Below are positions 1-8,500 of a stretch of DNA of 34,809 nt, in pieces; the first letter of the stretch is position 1, and each line of letters starts with the position of its first letter. A program made the position numbers and the translations under genes. The stretch lies in the IMG/VR virus record IMGVR_UViG_3300046000_001897, positions 1-34,809 of that record; one strand, given 5' to 3'. This DNA comes from a virus. Below the pieces are notes generated by a model, which was not told the DNA's origin, did not search any database, and worked only from the letters and a program-made list of their open reading frames with translations.

Positions 1-2
1 AC

Positions 3-86
3 CAAGCAAACATAATGCTTAACAGCTTTATTAATAATAAATGCAATTGTTACGGTAATAATTATTTAAACAATAATATGTACTAA
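3..86 (+). CDS. C-terminal end of an upstream gene (partial)
   Basis: This frame is open from the first bases of the window to a TAA at 84-86, which lies one base before the next ATG at 88. The other two forward frames close within the first 25 bases. The visible 27 residues end in an Asn/Tyr-rich tail and include a CxCYG motif. The tight spacing and the Cys content match the small genes that follow, so I read it as the tail end of another small structural or conserved phage protein. Its function cannot be told from this fragment, and the call rests only on frame and spacing. Confidence 0.5.
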   Translation, partial: QANIMLNSFINNKCNCYGNNYLNNNMY

Positions 87-87
87 T

Positions 88-231
88 ATGGCAAGTTGTG
101 GTAAGTGTGGTACTAAGGTTGGTTGTGGCTGTCAGTTAATTAATGGACTATGTGCAGCGTGCAATCAGAAATTAAAACAAGCAACTAAAAGAGTAAAAGA
201 TGTTATATCCAAGACTTACAGATTGTATTAG
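88..231 (+). CDS. Small Cys-rich conserved phage protein (47 aa)
   Basis: The ORF starts at ATG 88 and ends at TAG 229-231. It encodes a 47-residue protein with six cysteines at residues 4, 7, 13, 15, 22 and 25 (pattern CxxC, CxC, CxxC), followed by a Lys-rich helical tail. The paired Cys spacing suggests a small zinc knuckle, although disulphides are also possible. It resembles small Cys-rich proteins I associate with crAss-like tail regions, but I have no specific function for it. Its 3' end overlaps the next ORF by 32 nt. The gene is too short for most gene callers; the start follows the preceding stop by one base, which supports translational coupling. Confidence 0.65.
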   Translation: MASCGKCGTKVGCGCQLINGLCAACNQKLKQATKRVKDVISKTYRLY

Positions 232-466
232 TTGTACAACAATCCCAGTTCTTATGGCAGACATTGATTGTAAGCTTACAGAGTTGGCTAATGATGAATA
301 TAATAATATTGTATTCTCTTTAAATTATTATACAAACGGACCTGTGATAGGTGATCTTCTTAATTACAAAAGAATCTTAACATTTAAGTATTGTAATCTA
401 GATTACGGAGCACCGTTCACTGTAGAACAGATAGCAAGTAGAGTTAAACTATTAATTCATAAATAA
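200..466 (+). CDS. Conserved hypothetical small protein (88 aa)
   Basis: This 88-residue protein has an N-terminal YPRLTDCISC segment, an IDCKL segment and a YKRIL segment near residue 58. I associate this pattern with small conserved proteins next to crAss-like tail fibre genes; the function is unknown. The first ATG at 200 overlaps the upstream gene by 32 nt. A later ATG at 254 would remove the overlap but would also delete the conserved-looking N-terminus, so I keep 200. No signal peptide or membrane segment is visible. It ends 9 nt before the collar fibre gene, in what looks like one transcript. Confidence 0.7.
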   Translation: MLYPRLTDCISCTTIPVLMADIDCKLTELANDEYNNIVFSLNYYTNGPVIGDLLNYKRILTFKYCNLDYGAPFTVEQIASRVKLLIHK

Positions 467-475
467 AATAAAAAC

Positions 476-1591
476 ATGTCTTGTTCAAATTGTTTTAACG
501 GATGTGCTGAAATAGTTTCAGATAAATGTGTCAGATATACAGGAATCAATGTCCCTGTTCTAGGAATAGAAACAGGAGATTCTCTTTCGTATGTTGAACA
601 GGCTCTGATAGAATTTCTTACATCCACATTAAATGGCACAGGAATTATACCTATTGTTGATCCAACAATTATATGTGAGGCTGTAACAGCTAAGCTCCCT
701 ACCTGTGGAGATCTTACATTAAATGCTTATATATCAGCCCTTATTGAAATTGCTTGTGATATACAGGATCAAGTGAGTGCAATAGATGTTGAGCTTGCAA
801 CATTAAATGCTAATTACACTATAGATTGTTTAGAAGGTGTAGCTTCAAATGATGGTACACATGATGTTTTACAAGCTGTAATAAATAAACTATGTGCTCT
901 TGAAATTGATATAACAGCTCTTGCTCTTGACCTAGATACAAACTATGTTAAGATTTCAGAACTAGATGTATTGATTCAGGCATACCTAGATAGTTTACCT
1001 GCATCATCTTTACAATCAAGCAAAATGATCCCTTACGCTGCTGTTGAATATTATGGCTCTTTGAGCTATTTTGATGCTACAGGAGCTGGTCTTGGTGATT
1101 GGGATAAGATATATCTATGTAATGGTTTAAATGGAACTCCTGATAAACGTGGTAGAGTTCCTGTTGGAGCGATTGTTGCTGTTCCTGGTGGAGCACTTAA
1201 CTCTATTGTAAATCCTGCTGTTGCTGGTAATCCAAACTATGCTGTAGGAGATGCTATATATGGTGCTAACACTGTTACACTTTCTGCTTCTCAGATTCCT
1301 GCACACACGCACGCAGCTACAGTTACAGACACACACTATCACTTCCTTGCTACAAATGAATCCACTGGAACAACAAGTGTGGTGGATAGTACAAATGGTG
1401 TAGCTAGACAGGGTACATATGCTACAAATGAAGAATATGCACTTCGCCCTTCAGCAGATCCTATAACATTAGGAAGGTCTAGTACAAAACAAGGGACTAT
1501 AGCTGTTACGAATGCTCCAAATGTTGGAGGTCAATCTCACAGTAATATTCAGCCTACGCTTGCTTGTTACTACATTATTTACATTCCTTAA
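476..1591 (+). CDS. Tail fibre protein with tail-collar domain
   Basis: A 371-residue protein. Residues 1-50 are Cys-rich and carry a YTG...LGIETGD motif shared with the next gene, probably a virion attachment module. Residues 60-175 are predicted helical. The C-terminal half has tail-collar family hallmarks: a LCNGLNGTPDKRGRVPVG block at about 214-231, SASQIPAHTH at 270-279, a second HxH (HYH) near 287, and a closing HSNIQPTLACYYII block at 355-369. In related short tail fibres the collar fold trimerises and HxH motifs bind metal; here that is inferred from the motifs. Its likely role is receptor binding or baseplate decoration. It lies in the transcript that ends at the terminator near 1970. 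Confidence 0.85.
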   Translation: MSCSNCFNGCAEIVSDKCVRYTGINVPVLGIETGDSLSYVEQALIEFLTSTLNGTGIIPIVDPTIICEAVTAKLPTCGDLTLNAYISALIEIACDIQDQVSAIDVELATLNANYTIDCLEGVASNDGTHDVLQAVINKLCALEIDITALALDLDTNYVKISELDVLIQAYLDSLPASSLQSSKMIPYAAVEYYGSLSYFDATGAGLGDWDKIYLCNGLNGTPDKRGRVPVGAIVAVPGGALNSIVNPAVAGNPNYAVGDAIYGANTVTLSASQIPAHTHAATVTDTHYHFLATNESTGTTSVVDSTNGVARQGTYATNEEYALRPSADPITLGRSSTKQGTIAVTNAPNVGGQSHSNIQPTLACYYIIYIP

Positions 1592-1608
1592 TAAATAAAC
1601 TCCAAACA

Positions 1609-1905
1609 ATGGCTTGTGCCCCAGGAACTCCATGTAACCCTGTACAGGTGGATGTTACTCCAAAGAAATGTAACAATGGCTGGTTTGCTGGTTACCCAGT
1701 AAATAGTAGTCTCATCTGTTACAATGGACCAAACTTACCAAATTCAGGGGTGATCACTGGAGATGACTTAAACGTTGTGCTAGGTAAACTAGATGACGAA
1801 CTTGATCCCGTGGTGCTAGTTCAAACAATAATTCAAATACTCCAAACTAATCCAGCTCTTAAGGTGGTGTTTTGTGAAATAGTAAATGAATGTCTAGCCC
1901 CTTAA
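1609..1905 (+). CDS. Short tail-fibre N-terminal-like protein (98 aa)
   Basis: A 98-residue protein starting at ATG 1609. A longer reading from ATG 1564 would overlap the collar gene by 28 nt and begin with unlikely sequence, and the A-rich leader just before 1609 resembles that of the neighbours. It is Cys-rich at the N-terminus. Residues 34-65 (CYNGPNLPNSG, TGDDL, then a helical LDDEL) align by eye with residues 18-48 of the collar fibre protein (YTG...LGIETGDSL). This looks like a fibre attachment domain without a distal receptor-binding domain, so it may be an adaptor or a fibre remnant. It is the last gene before a strong terminator. Confidence 0.7.
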   Translation: MACAPGTPCNPVQVDVTPKKCNNGWFAGYPVNSSLICYNGPNLPNSGVITGDDLNVVLGKLDDELDPVVLVQTIIQILQTNPALKVVFCEIVNECLAP

Positions 1906-1945
1906 TAAATAATTAAAATCCTGTTTTGTTGGTTTTACAGGGTTT

Positions 1946-1973
1946 CCCTCAGACTTAGGTTTGGGGGTTTTTT
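1946..1973 (+). terminator. Intrinsic (rho-independent) terminator
   Basis: CCCTCAGAC at 1946-1954 pairs with GTTTGGGGG at 1959-1967 over nine base pairs, including two G-T wobbles, around a TTAG tetraloop. Six T residues follow directly. It sits 40 nt after the stop of the fibre-stub gene and before a promoter, so it cleanly separates two transcription units. A weaker five-bp CCTGT/ACAGG pair at 1920-1941 lies just upstream. Confidence 0.88.
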
Positions 1974-1993
1974 GTTTAAACTATAACCATTTT

Positions 1994-2010
1994 GATTATT
2001 ATGGATAATC
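1994..2010. repeat. Small inverted repeat upstream of promoter
   Basis: GATTAT at 1994-1999 and ATAATC at 2005-2010 are perfect inverted copies separated by five bases. They lie about 17 nt upstream of the -33 element of the promoter for the tail operon. The position would suit an operator, but in DNA this AT-rich a six-base palindrome can arise by chance. The rest of the 180-nt intergenic region holds only the terminator and the promoter. Confidence 0.3.
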
Positions 2011-2026
2011 TAATTAATTAAATAAA

Positions 2027-2059
2027 TTTGGAGAATTTCAAAAAAGATTCGTATCTTTA
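2027..2059 (+). promoter_or_regulatory. Bacteroidota-type promoter for the tail operon
   Basis: TTTG at 2027-2030 and TATCTTTA at 2052-2059 are separated by 21 nt. This matches the Bacteroidota housekeeping consensus (TTTG, 19-21 nt, TAnnTTTG) except for the last base of the -7 box. It lies just after the terminator and 26 nt before the start codon of the phosphoesterase gene, giving a leader of roughly 20 nt. Host RNA polymerase is therefore the likely reader of this late operon. Confidence 0.65.
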
Positions 2060-2085
2060 CTCAATTTTAACCAAATAACAACACT

Positions 2086-3339
2086 ATGGTGGGCAATCAA
2101 CATTTACTAGATCAGCTTCAGCAGATGCTAAATTGGAAGAAAAGTAAAAAGTTTTACGCAGAAAAGCTAGGAGTTACAGAGGTTGAGGTGGATGAATTGA
2201 TTAAGGAACTTAAAAAGAATAGTGAATCTATAAGAAATGAAGCAGAGGCTTCTGAATATATAAGTGCTCTTGAGGAGACAATAGTTAGGTTTGAGGAAGA
2301 TTTTATAAAAGGTACAGGAGAAATAATCATGAACTCCCCAGAAGAGATTCGCTCTCTGGAAGAACTAATAGTGAAGTGCAAAATAGATACAGATGTTTGG
2401 GAGATTAGTAAATATGTCCAGAACTATTGGGGAAATGGTGATAATCCACGTTGGCAGGTTAAGGCTTGGCTAAACAAGAAATCAGATAAAGAAGTTTTTC
2501 AAAGCTCATTTATAGAATTTTTAGATTCATATTCTCCTGTATCTCAGGACATTATGTCTCCAAAGATGTATCCTGGGAAGAATCAAGCTGCTCTTGTTAT
2601 TAACAAACAAGATGCTCATTATAATAAGCTTGATGTAAATGGAGAAAATAACATATATGAGAGGTTTGCTAGAATGGCTTATAGGGTGGAAACTATCCTA
2701 AGTCAAGCAGCCCTATCTAACAACCTTGATAAGGTGATATACATTATTGGCTCAGATGAGTTTAATAGTGAGTTCACTGGAATGACAACTAAAGGAACTC
2801 CTCAACAGAACATTGGTAGCTATCATGCGTCCTTTCAAGCAGTCTGCGATCATGAGGTGCTAATGATCACTCTCCTACTTCAATATGCTAAAAATGTAGA
2901 CATTGTTTATGTGGCAGGTAATCATGATGAGTATGTAGGATGGCATTTGATCAATTGGTTACAAACCTATTTCAGAAATACAGATAGATTAACATTTGAT
3001 TGTTCTTCCAAATATAGAAAGTATATAAGTTATGGTATTAGTGCTATGATGTTTAATCATGGTGACGCAATTAAACCAGCAAAGCTTGCAGCTATGTTCC
3101 CTATGGAATATAAGAATGAGTGGTCAAATCATGAAACATATTACATATTTACAGGTGATAAGCATCATGAGGTGAGTCTTGATTTTAACGGAATTAAATT
3201 TTATCAAATCCCTGCATTCTCAAATGCTAAAAGTGGATGGGATGAGAAAAATGGATACACGTGCGCAAGAGGTGAAGTGACAGGATTTCTCATAGACATT
3301 CAAGATGGGATGACAAACATTTTCAAACAATATTTATAA
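2086..3339 (+). CDS. HTH-containing calcineurin-like metallophosphoesterase
   Basis: A 417-residue protein. Residues 18-45 look like a helix-turn-helix (FYAEKLGVTEVEVDELIKEL). Residues 165-380 carry the ordered metallophosphoesterase motifs: DAH at 176-178, GSDEFN at 222-227 (family form GDxxD/N), GNHDEY at 278-283, NHGD at 324-327 and GDKHH at 357-361. These would hold a two-metal centre that hydrolyses phosphodiesters or phosphomonoesters; the substrate is unknown. The last motif is usually GHxH, and here the first His is Asp. The gene follows the promoter and overlaps the next by one base (TAATG), so it is co-expressed with structural genes. It may act on nucleic acid or on signalling nucleotides. 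Confidence 0.82.
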   Translation: MVGNQHLLDQLQQMLNWKKSKKFYAEKLGVTEVEVDELIKELKKNSESIRNEAEASEYISALEETIVRFEEDFIKGTGEIIMNSPEEIRSLEELIVKCKIDTDVWEISKYVQNYWGNGDNPRWQVKAWLNKKSDKEVFQSSFIEFLDSYSPVSQDIMSPKMYPGKNQAALVINKQDAHYNKLDVNGENNIYERFARMAYRVETILSQAALSNNLDKVIYIIGSDEFNSEFTGMTTKGTPQQNIGSYHASFQAVCDHEVLMITLLLQYAKNVDIVYVAGNHDEYVGWHLINWLQTYFRNTDRLTFDCSSKYRKYISYGISAMMFNHGDAIKPAKLAAMFPMEYKNEWSNHETYYIFTGDKHHEVSLDFNGIKFYQIPAFSNAKSGWDEKNGYTCARGEVTGFLIDIQDGMTNIFKQYL

Positions 3340-4064
3340 TGTCAACTTTAAGGAAATTAGTTTCAGATGTACGCTCACTGCATAAGCTGCTCTCTACAGA
3401 CAGTCTTATCACTGATAGAGCTATTGCGTCTGAGATTAGGAACAATACAATTTTACTAGTTAAACGTGAGACCAATCTCAGAAAGCTTTGGGCTACGGAT
3501 ACACTATACACCACCATTCCTTGTTTAGAGATGGTGCAAGTTCCTATTTCAGAATGTTGTGATTTTGTAGATCCATGCACTATAGCAAGAAGTACCTATA
3601 AGCTCCCACGTATATCTGAAGGTAATTATCAGTATGTTATACAGGGTGTGTATTCAATTAACGCCATGGGTGGCAAAGGAAAGAAACTTAAAGAAATTAC
3701 AATTAATAGATACACCAATCTTTTAAAACTTCCTATTATCAAAAGGGAAGAATACTATTGGATAATGAATGGTTATCTATACATCAGTAACCCTTTGTTA
3801 CAAGCTATTAGAATCTCTGCATTCTTTGAACAAGATGTTCCAAATGAGACATTATATCCTGCATGTGATTGTGGTAATAATGTTACAGATGAACAATGGT
3901 GTATCAATCCTCTAGACAAAGAATATGCATGTCCTGGATATTTGGAGAAACAAGTGCTAGAGCTTACATCACAAAAGTTATTACAAACATACTTTAGCAT
4001 TAAAACAGACATGACATCTGACGGTATAGATGGACAAGCACCAAATGCTAAACCAACAAATTAA
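3339..4064 (+). CDS. crAss-like structural (head-tail ring) protein
   Basis: A 241-residue protein whose start codon shares one base with the previous stop. The N-terminus (1-45) is helical. The middle has a beta-rich pattern, with YYWIMNGYLYISN at about 143-155 followed by ISAFFEQDVP. A Cys-rich patch (CDCGN, EQWC, YACP) lies at about 175-200, before a C-terminal helix. This arrangement, and its position just before the HU/IHF-like gene and the tail adaptor, match a conserved crAss-like virion protein that I take to be one of the ring proteins below the portal. No enzyme motif is present. The structural role is inferred from family resemblance and gene order. Confidence 0.6.
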   Translation: MSTLRKLVSDVRSLHKLLSTDSLITDRAIASEIRNNTILLVKRETNLRKLWATDTLYTTIPCLEMVQVPISECCDFVDPCTIARSTYKLPRISEGNYQYVIQGVYSINAMGGKGKKLKEITINRYTNLLKLPIIKREEYYWIMNGYLYISNPLLQAIRISAFFEQDVPNETLYPACDCGNNVTDEQWCINPLDKEYACPGYLEKQVLELTSQKLLQTYFSIKTDMTSDGIDGQAPNAKPTN

Positions 4065-4540
4065 TGAGAGTAAAAGTTGACTGGAGAAGTTCCAGTAGAG
4101 AAAACTACAATAATTTCTGTAAAAAGAATCCTTCTATAAAGATTTCATTTGATGAATGGAAAAACATAGTTTATTCGTTCAATGATTCTTTTAAGAACTA
4201 TATATTAGAAACTGGAGAAAGGGCTAAACTTCCTGCTGGTTTTGGTGAGTTTTCAATTAATAAAAAGAAGAGAAGAAAAATGAAGGGCGTTGATGGGAAA
4301 GAGTTTGTTAACCTTCCTATTGATTGGCAAAAGACAAAAGAGAAAGGAAAGGTTATATATAACTTCAACTATCATACAGAAGGTTATTTCTTTGGGTGGG
4401 TGTGGTTTAAAGAAACTGCCAGACTCAAACAATCAGATCTTTGGTATTTCAAACCTACAAGAGTGACATCTAGGCTTCTGTCACACTACCTCAAAACCAA
4501 CGACAAATATCAACATATTTATCGTGAGTATAAAAAATAG
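4064..4540 (+). CDS. HU/IHF-like fold protein of the tail gene cluster
   Basis: A 158-residue basic protein starting within the upstream stop (TAATG). Residues 27-75 match the HU/IHF pattern: a helical SFDEWKNIVYSFNDSFKNYI segment, then LPAGFGEFSINKKKRR, which is close to the family's GFGxFxxxxRxxR core. Residues 76-158 are an added Trp/Tyr-rich and basic tail. An IHF-related gene at this place is a known feature of crAss-like phages. Because it sits between ring and tail adaptor genes, it may be a structural protein built on the HU fold and not a free DNA-bending factor, though DNA contact remains possible. It is one of two genes here that end in TAG. Confidence 0.7.
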   Translation: MRVKVDWRSSSRENYNNFCKKNPSIKISFDEWKNIVYSFNDSFKNYILETGERAKLPAGFGEFSINKKKRRKMKGVDGKEFVNLPIDWQKTKEKGKVIYNFNYHTEGYFFGWVWFKETARLKQSDLWYFKPTRVTSRLLSHYLKTNDKYQHIYREYKK

Positions 4541-4544
4541 TTAA

Positions 4545-5513
4545 ATGTCATATTACTACAAGTATAATTTTACAACACCTGAGGTTGTTTATTCCACTGT
4601 AAAAGAAGAGCTAAAGAGCTATTTTGATACAGGAGCTATAGATGATCTATTGTTCCCAACCTACCTGGACAAGTGTCTTAGGAAGTTAGGTAGGGCAACT
4701 TATGTCATTGCAGAGGATACAATCCACATAGATGATTTTGTAGCCAGGCTTCCAGATAATTTTTATGCTGTTAGAGAAGCTTGGATGTGTTCAGAAATTC
4801 CTCAGACTCCTTACCAAACAGCAACTTCATTTTATTCTCAAGCTGCTGATGTCACTACTATTCAGGTGAGCCCTGTTATATCTAATGGTCAACCCTGTAC
4901 CAATTTTAATTGTACAACAGGTTGCCCTGAATGTATGCCTGAATTAATTCAAGCTGTATATAAAACAAACGGTCAAGTTACAAGAGGGTATAGGAAGGAA
5001 TATCTTCTTAAACCAGGCAATATATCTACAAGAGGTCAGTGTGATGTAAGTTACACAAATGCTTGGGAGTTTGCTAGTGCTGTTCCTTCACCTAATGAGT
5101 TTACACCAAACTCTGCTGGATATGATTCATTCGACATTAGGGATAATAAGTTTGTAACAAACTTTAGAAATGGTACAGTTAACCTTATATTCTACGCTGT
5201 TGAATATGATGGACTAGGAAATCAATTGATTCCAGATAACTACCGTATAAGAGAATATGTTGAGGCATTTATTAAGTATAAGGTTTTTGAAACTTTGTCT
5301 AATCAAATCAATGATGAAACATTTAATCAGATTCAACAGAAGCTGATGTACTATAAACAAATGTCCGAAGAGGCATTCATTATGGCTGATATTGAAATTA
5401 AGAAACAAGATTCTTGGAGCAAACAAAGAAGAATCAAGAATGATCTTAATAGGTTCAATATGTATGAATTACCTAATAGAACCAGTAGGTATGGTTGGAG
5501 ACGTAATAATTAA
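4545..5513 (+). CDS. Tail adaptor / tail tubular protein A-like connector
   Basis: A 322-residue protein with a helical N-terminus (1-60), a beta-rich and partly Cys-rich centre (NFNCTTGCPEC near 122-132), and a long helical C-terminus (235-300). This layout resembles the P22 gp4 / T7 gp11 class of head-to-tail connectors, which crAss-like phages carry directly upstream of the stabilisation (muzzle) protein. It would form a ring under the portal and seat the muzzle. It starts 4 nt after the HU/IHF-like gene and ends 6 nt before the muzzle gene. The assignment rests on gene order and secondary-structure pattern; no short diagnostic motif exists for this family. Confidence 0.65.
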   Translation: MSYYYKYNFTTPEVVYSTVKEELKSYFDTGAIDDLLFPTYLDKCLRKLGRATYVIAEDTIHIDDFVARLPDNFYAVREAWMCSEIPQTPYQTATSFYSQAADVTTIQVSPVISNGQPCTNFNCTTGCPECMPELIQAVYKTNGQVTRGYRKEYLLKPGNISTRGQCDVSYTNAWEFASAVPSPNEFTPNSAGYDSFDIRDNKFVTNFRNGTVNLIFYAVEYDGLGNQLIPDNYRIREYVEAFIKYKVFETLSNQINDETFNQIQQKLMYYKQMSEEAFIMADIEIKKQDSWSKQRRIKNDLNRFNMYELPNRTSRYGWRRNN

Positions 5514-5519
5514 TAGAAC

Positions 5520-8500
5520 ATGGCAGATGAACTAGAACAGATAAAAAGTATTCTTGGTGGTGGTAAAAGCAACATCAATCAAGAATATAATAATGCAACC
5601 GCAGGCTTAAACTTAGATCAAACTGTAAACCAGATTGAGAAGGGTAAGCTTACATATGCTCTAAATGCTGCTGTAGAAAACTTTGATGCTAGTTCTGTTA
5701 ACTATCAGAATGAGCCAGGCAATGAGCTGTGCCTAAACTTTCCTGAGGAATACCATCTTATTGGAGAACACTTTATAAATGAACAAAACAAACATATATT
5801 CTTTCTTACAAACCCAAATACAGGGGCATCTGAAATTGGGTATATGGATAATAATGACTGTATTTATCACACTTACATTAGTGGCAATTGCCTTAATTTC
5901 AATATTGATAATCCTATTCACAAAGCTGTACATAAAATTACAAACTGCACTACAGAGATTTATTGGACAGATGGGCTTAATCCGAGAAGATATTTAAATA
6001 TTGAAGATGTTGCATCTGCATATTTTATCAAGCCTGGTACAGATGTTTGTGATAATGAAACAATCCCTCAGCTAGATTGTAATAAATTAAAGATTCAGCC
6101 TAATTTTACCATCCCTCAACTGAATGTTGTAGATGTAGTTAATGGGGGAAATCTCACAGCTGGAACTTACCAATTTGCTATTCAGTATTCAAATGCTGTA
6201 GGAGATGGTTACACATCATATTATTCTGTAACTAACCCTACACCAATTGCAATTACCACAATCACCACTGCAGAATTTAACTATGCTGTTGGAAGATCTA
6301 TTGTATTGAATGTTAATAACATAGATGTTACAGGATATTTTAATTACTACAATCTTGCTGTAATTAAAACAGTGAATGATATTACATCTGTAGAACTTGT
6401 AGGTACGTATTTTATAGATGATAACTATAACCAGATAACATATAGTGGTCAAAACCAAACACAAATAAGGCTCACTGCAAATGATATATTTGAAAAGTTT
6501 CCTTATTATGAAATAGCCCAGGATTTAACAGCTGTACAAGATATTCTTGTTTGGGATAATATTACATCTATAGATAGGATTAATTATCAGCAGATAGCAA
6601 ATAAGATTCAACTGAATTGGCAAACTTATAAACTTTCAGCTGATGAAAATTATTCTGATCCAATTGTTGCTACAAACCTAAGAGGTTATCTTAGAGATGA
6701 GATATATGCTTTTGAAATAGTATTTCTTTTAGATAACGGTAAACAAACAGACGGATTTCACATCCCTGGAAGAATTAAGAACTTTAATGAATTTTCTGAA
6801 CCAGATGTTCCAGATACAAATCCTGACTTTATAGGAGAACCTGAGTATGTGTCTGGCGGTGTTGGGTATAGTCCTTATTGGAAAATATATAATACAGCAT
6901 CTGTAATTGGTGCTGCATCAGGATCAAATATTAATAATGCCACACCTTATGAGTTTGGAGAGTTTGCCTATTGGGAATCTACGGATGTTTATCCGTGTAA
7001 TGTTGATGTTTGGGGAGATTTAGCAAATACACCAATTAGACATCATAAGTTTCCTGATGTTCTTGTAAGTCCTATATTTGAAAGTGGTACACCCATTATT
7101 GATTTTGATGGCACTTATGTGGGTTTAAAGATGGCAAATGCTGCCATCTATCCTATAGGCGTAAGTTTAAATATTTCTCAAGTTTATCAATATATAATAT
7201 CGTCTGATTTAACTCAAGATCAAAAAGATAGTATTGTTGGATTTAAGATTGTTAGAGGTAATAGAAGTACAAACACATCAATCATAGCTAAGGGTATTCT
7301 TAGAAACCTTGGTGAATATGAGAGAGAAGGAACATCTTACTATTTTCCTAACTACCCATATAATGACCTTAGAACAGATCCTTTTCTCCTTAAAGAGAAC
7401 AATGCCTTTGATGCTGTTTGTAGAGAGTATCAAGTGACAATCACCGCTGTTACCACAATAGTTACATATTATAGTTGTGACACAGGATTGCAGGTGAATG
7501 TAGCTGCTACAATAGGAGAAATTCTTAACATATGTTCTACAAACTTTCCTACATTCTCAACTTCTGGTGATGGCACTGTAACTGCAACCAATTATGGTGT
7601 ATATAAGTTATGTACAAAAGCAGGTGCTGCTGGAAACAGATTTTCCTATCATTCACCAACTTCCTCTGAACCTACAGTGATATGGGTTTCTGGTGATTTC
7701 TTTGCTCCAAACTGTGAAACAGTTAGCTCTATTACAGAGCCTGTACAAGTGGGAGGAAGTGGTAGATATACTATAAAACTTCTGTACAAACAAACAGGAA
7801 CATTAAATTGTACAGTTAGTGTTGATCAACTAGATGCATTTAATAATGTAAAGTCTCCATATAGATTTGTATTCAACTCCCCTGAGACATCTTTTGGAAA
7901 ACCTTTTCTTGGAAACATTCTAAAACTAGAGAATGCTATTTATGGTGGAGGATCTGCCCACTTTGTACAAGTGACTAAAAACGCAATGTATAAACTTCTT
8001 ACAAAAGAAGCTCAACAAGATGCACTAAAATCAAGTGAGGCTATTGCTAATATAACCAATCCATTTAACTCAACTGCAATGTTTACAGCTTATCAAGCTT
8101 ATTTGCAGATTTACATAAATGGTATTACTAGAAGGAATTATGCTAAGTCATACAACTCAATAGCTAAATATAACTATTGGGCACCTATTGATAATAATAT
8201 AGGCGTTAAACAAAGAGATCTTCAGTTACAACAATATCTAATTCCTGGAGTTCAAAACGTTGGTGATGATTTAAACATAAACAACTTTAATAGAGAATCT
8301 TCCGTATACCTTAAAACAATTGATACAAGAGAGGGGAACGCTGTTTCTAGTCTCCCATATCCTAGTAATACACCAAGTCTTCTTATAGGAGGATTAACAC
8401 CTGCTATTGAGGACAAATCAAGATATACTATTTCTGAAAGAGGAAACTGTCTTCAGCCAGAAAATGAGTTTGATATAACCACTGTTACATATTATGGAGC

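Noticed and set aside
1564-1608. Earlier start for the 98-residue protein
   Set aside because: It would overlap the end of the collar gene and add an unconvincing hydrophobic leader. ATG 1609 follows an A-rich leader like those of its neighbours.
2002-2022. Tiny leader ORF before the tail operon
   Set aside because: It has only six codons, lies upstream of the predicted transcription start and has no regulatory features.
229-4540. TAG stop-codon reassignment as in some gut crAss-like phages
   Set aside because: Reading through the TAG at 229-231 or at 4538-4540 hits another stop shortly after without extending a plausible protein, and the large genes contain no in-frame TAG.
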